A DNA stretch of 64,000 nucleotides, taken from positions 14,566,721-14,630,720 of the forward strand of contig NW_025062479.1 of the NCBI RefSeq assembly GCF_000002995.4, in the 5' to 3' direction. This DNA is from Brugia malayi (lineage: Eukaryota > Nematoda > Chromadorea > Rhabditida > Onchocercidae). A program made the position numbers and the translations under genes. Below are positions 58,201 through 64,000 of this stretch, piece after piece (position 1 is the stretch's first letter; each line of letters starts with the position of its first letter). Below the pieces are notes generated by a model. That model did not search any database. It had not been told where the DNA came from and saw nothing but the letters and a program-made list of their open reading frames with translations.

Positions 58201-61200
58201 GTTGGGTTTCCAGACGAGGAGTCCGACGTTTTGCTACAGTGACCAGAACGTGGAAATCATGAAATATAACGGCAATCTATAAAATAGACCAATTTTTTTT
58301 TTTTTTTTAATATAACACCATCCTACTGCATACTGCAAATCAGTAGCTTAATTTTAGACTCTTACAAACCATAAAAACCTATAAAAGATACGCAATATCC
58401 TCCCTTCAGTAAGAGAAAAAATTTGTAAATTTCCCAGCCAACACTATTCCATGTTTCAAAAAATGCCAGTTGAATACTTAGCTTTTCTGTACTATCAAAA
58501 CTTTTACGTGAATTCCTGAATTTTATAACAAAAGTTTGTTAAATATCATGATACCCTTCCTAAATACGCGAAACGCACTTTATCTTTTGAAAGTTGAACA
58601 TCGAATTCAACATAATCAGCACCGCGTTTTGCAGCGGTATTGAGCGAATGTATTGTATTCTCACGACCTGCATTCATTCTGGAAAAATTACATGCATATT
58701 CAGAAATTAAAAAAAGAAGGAGTAATAATTATTTACCTACTTCCTTACTCCTTTGTAAGGGTTGCATGCTTTTTTTTGCAGGAAAGCTTTATGGTAACTT
58801 TCCTGAAATCTATCAAAGCAATAAAACTTCGGTGACATCGTGTAATTTTTGAAAAGAAATAAACCATAAATTAATTAATGAAACCACATACTTCGTATAC
58901 GAATTACCCATACCCCTATGACCAACTTCAAGAGGTTGCCGCTTTTTCCAGTGTTTGGCATACGAGACATCCATTTTCTGGGTCCAACATGATATTAAAA
59001 GTGGTCGAATGAACAAATATTCCACTGCAAAGAAATAACTAAATATTATAATCTTACTAATAAAAAAAAAAAACCGCAAAATGTAAGATTTATTGACAAA
59101 ATGTAACATTACCATTAATTTGTCCAACTGGGCGATTATTTACCAAAAGTGGTTCACCAGCAACGCCAAATGTACCGTGGAATGATGAAGGCAGTGCATA
59201 TGCAATCGCAAAACGGTCGGTAGACGGTCCATTTTGTTCGTCATAGGTAAATAATTCTATCCGGAAACCCTCAAACGTTTACGTCTAATCGAAAGCGTTA
59301 AAAACAATATGCTTAACGAGATGATTGACAAAAACCGCTTTCGCGTTAATATAGCGAGGCGGCTTTCGTGAACATCAGCATTGACGGTCTCAACTGTCTC
59401 ACATGTTGAATACATCAAATTGACTCCGGTAAATCATACAATATTCCATTATAAAGGATATTTTCAGTTGTTTTCCACATCTATTTAATTCATTTCTAAA
59501 TTTTTGATTCAACGATATCAATTTCAACATGCGAACATGTGAAATAAAGCAGAAGCAAAATTCCAGAGGCCAATTAATTATCTAATGGACCACTCTTAAT
59601 TGAAATTGCTGTCTTCATCTTTAATCAGGGTTAAGTGCGACCTTTCTTTAATGGGCTGAGGGACTGAAAATTTAGTCGGTACCCTCCTTTAATGTCCCTC
59701 AATATTCAAACTCCCTCTCACACAAAGAACAGTAGATAAACTCTAACAAAAATTTTTCGGGCTTCATTTTTTAACTTTCAGAACAAATAACTCTAGATGA
59801 CCATCCTTACCACTCTCAATTCGAAATTGCAACCATAATACTAAGTTTTTCCATTAAGATTTTAAAGTTTTGTGGAAGCATTCAAGTTATCTTTAACTAA
59901 GTGTCGTCTATCCTTTGTCACCCACCCATACTCCCAATATGAATCTTCTCTTACAGATCTCAAAAAACTTGCTTGCGGGATTACCAAAATTTTGCTCGCG
60001 GATTACTGAAAAAACTTTAGCCATAACTGTTAGATATTTATTTTTTGGCTTTTCAAATAGAAAATCCTTGAAATGTATGCCATTTCAAGAAAAACATTTT
60101 TTTTTGGAAAAAAAAAACTTGATGCTAACAAGAAACTCCACCGCCACCGATCGCGTCCGGAAAACAAAATAATCGCTGTCCACTTTAAAGCGATCACCGG
60201 ATGGCGATTGTTCGCGGTAGTGTGGATCATCTGATGATAAAATCTGAAAATTAAAATTGCGGGATTGCATCGCACAACAACAAACATTTGGTAGTTGTGC
60301 TTCAATTCATTGCTGATGACAAATGATAGATGTAGTGATAGTAGTTGATGGTATCACTTTCAGGTTTCAGCTTCTTCAATATCATCATCATCTGTAAGCT
60401 TCAATAACAAAGCTTATGATGAAAACGAGGTATGTTTATGTGCTGCTGTGCAGACAACATTCCATATCGCTACGATTTCATTCCTTTCTCGATTCTCACA
60501 GTATTCCTCTCCTCATCATCATTATCATTATCATCATTATCATCATCATCATCATCATCATCATCATACGACCATATATGGATGGAAATGATACAACCCA
60601 TCACAGTGTATTATAACTGAATTTTTCCATACCATCCATCAATGCTGCAGCAAGCACATTACGGCAAAATCTGAAAGAGTGACCTCCACTATGAATTCTA
60701 CATCTGGTAACGGAAAACTATCACAGAGTAAAAACAGACAAAAAATAAAGATACATCAGAAATATATTTTTTAAAAAGCAGTGATGGAGAATCAAATCAA
60801 TCATTTCTATTAATATTTAAAGAAAAAATAAAATTTTTGCAAAAATTATCGGCATAATTTTTTTTTTTTTTTTTTTTTTTAATTGATTTTGGTTATGTTT
60901 GTCTCTTTTTTTTATTGCGATTGTAGACCCATCACTGCTTCAGTAAACAGCCCTTCTTCGTTTCAATCTAAACTACAAGAAATGCCATGTTCAACAATTA
61001 TATTATGCTTTAACGGAGTGGCGCAACCATCGTAAAGGACTTAAATTCAAACGATCACTTTTCTCCAGAAATTTTTAAAAGCAAATAGTTAAAGCAGAAT
61101 AACAACTATTCACTTTTGTAAAATTTCCTCATTCGTGAAAATTAACTGAAAATGAAAGTTTTTAGAAAACTTATAGAACCAAATTCTTCGTCAAAAATCA

Positions 61201-62873
61201 ATTTAGATATACAAAAGCCATTTCCAAAGAGCAATAATCTTCGAAAAAACTGGTGGATAAGCCTTCCGAACTGATACGCCACTCTCTCTCTCTCTCTCTC
61301 TCTTTCTCCACTTCTTTGAAATCAGTTATTAATGAAACCAAAAACACCAAACTTATTAACTGAGCTAACACTAGTTAATGAGTGCTAGAAACTTGCATTT
61401 CGCTGGAACCTGATCTCAAAGCAAAAACAAAACAAAAGATATCTGAATCTGAAAGAAAACGTAATTTCTTAGTTTTACATCTCGGAAAATTGAGTTCTTA
61501 TTTTCAACTATAGCACGGCATTCGTGAATCCCACCAAAAGCCAACAACTTTTTGAGTTTTCGATGTTATTTTAATCCAGATTTTGCCAAATAAGATAAGA
61601 TTTGGCTTCGATGGCCAGGAAAGATTTTAATCGGTAAAAAATTCGGCAAATCATTTGCAGTCAGACTAATCACCAAATTCGCTCTTTGAAGGAAATTAAT
61701 CTCTCCATTCCTGACAAAATATTTGCACCAGAGAGTTACTGTACAAAATTTATGGAAATTTCTTGTTTACCAACCAAATCAGGTGTAAATCAAGTTGAAG
61801 CTTTTAGTAGGAAATAAGGATTTACTAATTTAAAGATCAAAGACTTCTTAAACTGGTTGCTAAACAAAAAGCATCTGACCGGAATAGGAAAAAGTCTAAA
61901 AGAATACAGCACGCTAAACCTATTATTATGTAAAATAAAATCCTTAGATCCATCAATTCGCATTTTCAATCGCATATTTCACTACAAATCTCTGCAAAAA
62001 TGTCTTCTTTCTTTTTTACATAAAAAAATAATCCAATTGTATTTTTTTTCTTTTTGTAATGGCTATTCATTTACTAGTGAAAATTGGCATAGCTTTTGGT
62101 GTGTTACTCTTTTTTGAAAATATAAAGATTTAGATTTAGACTTTCTATAGCATCTAGTAAATACTACAGCACATTTGCGCCACTTCCTATTATTGCTAAC
62201 AATTGCGTCGATCTAACAATCAAGTGAAAATATTAATTTTCAATGAGATTCAGTGCAGTGCATCTACCGATGCAACTGAATGGAAACATACGGATGCCTT
62301 CCTGAAAAAAAAAATTAGCACTCAGTACTAGAATATTTCGTTCAGTTGATCCCATTAGGTATTTGGTATCATAAACTTGATTAGTATATAGTAACTCCAG
62401 CTTTTTTTGGAAATTATTAGCCATTGCTACGCAATATATTTAATTGTAAAACAATGAACGTAACATGATAGACTTCACATAAACTTTAAAAACGAATCGT
62501 TCCACTTCCTAACTATAAGACATCAATCACATGAAATGTAGGTAAGCGTATGTGGCGCAAATGCGTAGTAGTTTAAATAAATATTAAAATGTACTATTCT
62601 TTAATATTTTGGTAAAGAATCCTTAAAGAACTCATCAACTGTCCAGCAAAAATATCAGTTACCTACACTACCAGTCTTTTATTCATTTGATGCCTAATGA
62701 TGTATTTATTAGAAAATGTACAATGCAGATGTACACAAATGATAAAAGAATAATTTTAAAAATGTGATAGAAATATAAAATCTTACAGCAATATGTGCCA
62801 CTGAATATGATGGTAGTATCGGTTGCATAACATCCTGATTCTCTTCATTATCATCATCATCTACACTGCCAGC
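55265..62873 (-). CDS. GPCPD1: Glycerophosphocholine phosphodiesterase GPCPD1-like (N-terminal exons not resolved)
   Basis: This enzyme hydrolyses glycerophosphocholine to glycerol-3-phosphate and choline. Twelve exons join in frame from 62873 down to TAA 55265, giving 557 residues: 62873-62787, 60243-60130, 59269-59113, 59024-58892, 58678-58579, 58276-58127, 57920-57750, 57453-57323, 56879-56744, 56498-56335, 56159-55932 and 55367-55265. The phosphodiesterase core shows GHRGMGN (catalytic His), [23 protein letters not shown] (second His), [32 protein letters not shown] and VDGLIYDR. An acidic DDDDNEEN stretch precedes the C2-like middle part. A Ser-rich tail follows the core. The human protein has 672 residues with an N-terminal CBM20 carbohydrate-binding domain, so 100 or more residues are missing here. 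A candidate first exon lies at 63765. One 2.5-kb intron (60244-62786) contains simple repeats and a MITE-like element. Confidence 0.94.
59287..59345. repeat. CpG-rich inverted repeat in a GPCPD1 intron
   Basis: CGAAAGCG (59290-59297) is mirrored by CGCTTTCG (59336-59343) across a 38-base loop. CpG-rich sequence continues to about 59375. This is unusual in an AT-rich intron. It might be a structured RNA element or protein-binding site; nothing identifies which. Confidence 0.5.
60512..60568. repeat. (ATC/ATT) trinucleotide repeat in a GPCPD1 intron
   Basis: About 19 triplets of TCA/TTA type. Open frames across it (poly-Ile or poly-Ser) are artefacts. Confidence 0.95.
62152..62575. mobile_element. 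Possible MITE-like inverted-repeat element in a GPCPD1 intron
   Basis: CATTTGCGCCAC (62172-62183) recurs as its exact complement GTGGCGCAAATG (62552-62563). The outer flanks also match in inverted orientation (CTACAGCA on the left, reverse of TGCGTAG on the right) with small gaps. The roughly 420 bases between show no coding function. It could be a non-autonomous DNA element; no clear target duplication was found. Confidence 0.35.
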
Positions 62874-64000
62874 CTGCAAAAAAAGAAAAGAAAATTTGCC
62901 TTTTATTATCTAAGTTGACTGATAATGGAAAAACAAAAAAAAATTCATACATCGATGCACTACTTTATATACGAAGAGTGTTGAAATTGCAAGGTTAAAA
63001 ATCTTGAATCATGAAAGCTTGCAACCAAATTGAAAGGGGTTTCAATTAATATTCTAATAAGTTCACCTCAAATCGATTAGCCTGAAGTTGTTTCTTTTTC
63101 ACTCACACTAATAACAGAAAAAGTATACTTAAGGTACTTATTCCTAATATGACAGATGTATATTGTAGAAGTGCCAGATTCCATTAAAGACTTCTGCAGG
63201 AGAACTAAGTAATTTTTGTTTGAAAATCACCATTTTATGAATTACTTCCGGAGACGGCTTGAAATAATGATAAGGTTGTCCTAGTAGTAAACCTAGCAGA
63301 TTGTAACAAAAATAAGGATACTGAAGATTATTTAGAAATTTTGATCTAAAATAGTGATAAACAGTGTGAACTGAGAAAATACAACCACTAAAATGATCAA
63401 TGTTGAAGCTATATGTTTGATGCAATCGTATTATGAGTTTAAATATGAAACTAATTTCGTAATTCCGTTACTTAATTGGTCCTTAACGATGTATGGTCAA
63501 TTTTCACCGATGAAAGCTTGCAACACACATGTCTCATTTATATCAGTATTATTTAGCTACTTTGACACCGATATAGATGACCTACCTAGGATGGAAATCG
63601 TAGGAGAAAACGATAATATAAAATCTATTAAAGCTTTTAAAACAAAGTAAATCACAAAAGATTAATTCTACATCACAAGACAACATTAACAATAATTTCA
63701 AAAAAGCCTACAACGCATGACCATGCTTGCCAAGCAATACGTCCTTTTAATTCATAAGTGAACATCTAAAAGTTACTCGTTAAATCAGTATATCGATGTG
63801 ATATTTTCTATGACAATGGAACCTTTTTATCCAGTAAAAAAAAAGAAAAAATTCAATAGATAAGGATATATCAGTATACAAATATATATTTAAATTTTCC
63901 ATAACTTTTAGCCCGTGGAATGCTGTGCCCAACAGTAAAGATATGACAGAACATAGCCAAAAATTCCTAAAGAATCAGAAAAAGCATATCGAAAATTAAA
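62874..64000. other. Upstream region of GPCPD1 with unresolved exons
   Basis: The CBM20-encoding exons should lie here or past the right edge. The best candidate is a minus-strand ATG at 63765 directly after a TTTTAG acceptor, reading MFTYELKGRIAWQAW, which resembles the start of a CBM20 domain. I could not join it to the 62873 exon with confidence. A plus-strand open frame of 85 residues at 63393-63650 is also present and unexplained. Confidence 0.4.

Noticed and set aside
60416..60620. Poly-Ile and poly-Ser plus-strand frames
   Set aside because: They are translations of an ATC/ATT trinucleotide repeat in an intron.

Overview
This window looks like nuclear DNA from a nematode, probably a filarial or other clade III species. 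The sequence is very AT-rich. Introns mostly run from about 100 to 500 bases with TTTTCAG- or TTTTAG-type acceptors, and several genes have an unpaired splice acceptor a few bases before the start codon, as expected for spliced-leader trans-splicing. The gene content is ordinary animal content. Species assignment is inference. Exon models were built by hand from splice signals, reading-frame continuity and family conservation; no search was run.

From left to right, all on the minus strand: the 5' half of a DEAD-box RNA helicase (1-1840); an MTFP1/MTP18 mitochondrial fission protein (4053-5390); a complete 20-exon KDM1B/LSD2 histone demethylase (8415-16851) with an intron-bearing tRNA-Tyr(GUA) in one intron; and an 8-exon SLC17-like major-facilitator transporter (19137-24613). 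About 9 kb without a recognisable gene follows, holding a roughly 1 kb array of a 13-bp satellite (29934-30913). Next is the only plus-strand coding element, a full-length BEL/Pao LTR retrotransposon (33692-40202) with one unbroken Gag-Pol ORF. Then, again on the minus strand, come a small Tyr/His/Cys-rich membrane protein (41042-41272), an RHBDD1/RHBDL4 rhomboid protease (42029-45138), the Golgi tether subunit COG6 (46515-52963) and a GPCPD1-like glycerophosphodiesterase (55265 to the right edge), whose first exons are not fully resolved.

The host genes are housekeeping or regulatory and do not form one pathway, although COG6 and RHBDD1 are adjacent, co-oriented secretory-pathway genes. The most notable items are: the apparently recent retrotransposon, whose two LTRs differ only in copy number of a 43-bp repeat and whose protease motif reads D-I-G; a perfect hairpin and repeat cluster of TGACGTG/ACGTCA motifs upstream of the ER rhomboid gene; a tandem duplication of a splice-donor segment in that gene; a nested tRNA gene; palindromic repeats; a MITE-like inverted-repeat element; and a GC-richer island with nuclear-receptor half-sites upstream of KDM1B. 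I saw no undescribed multi-gene system.
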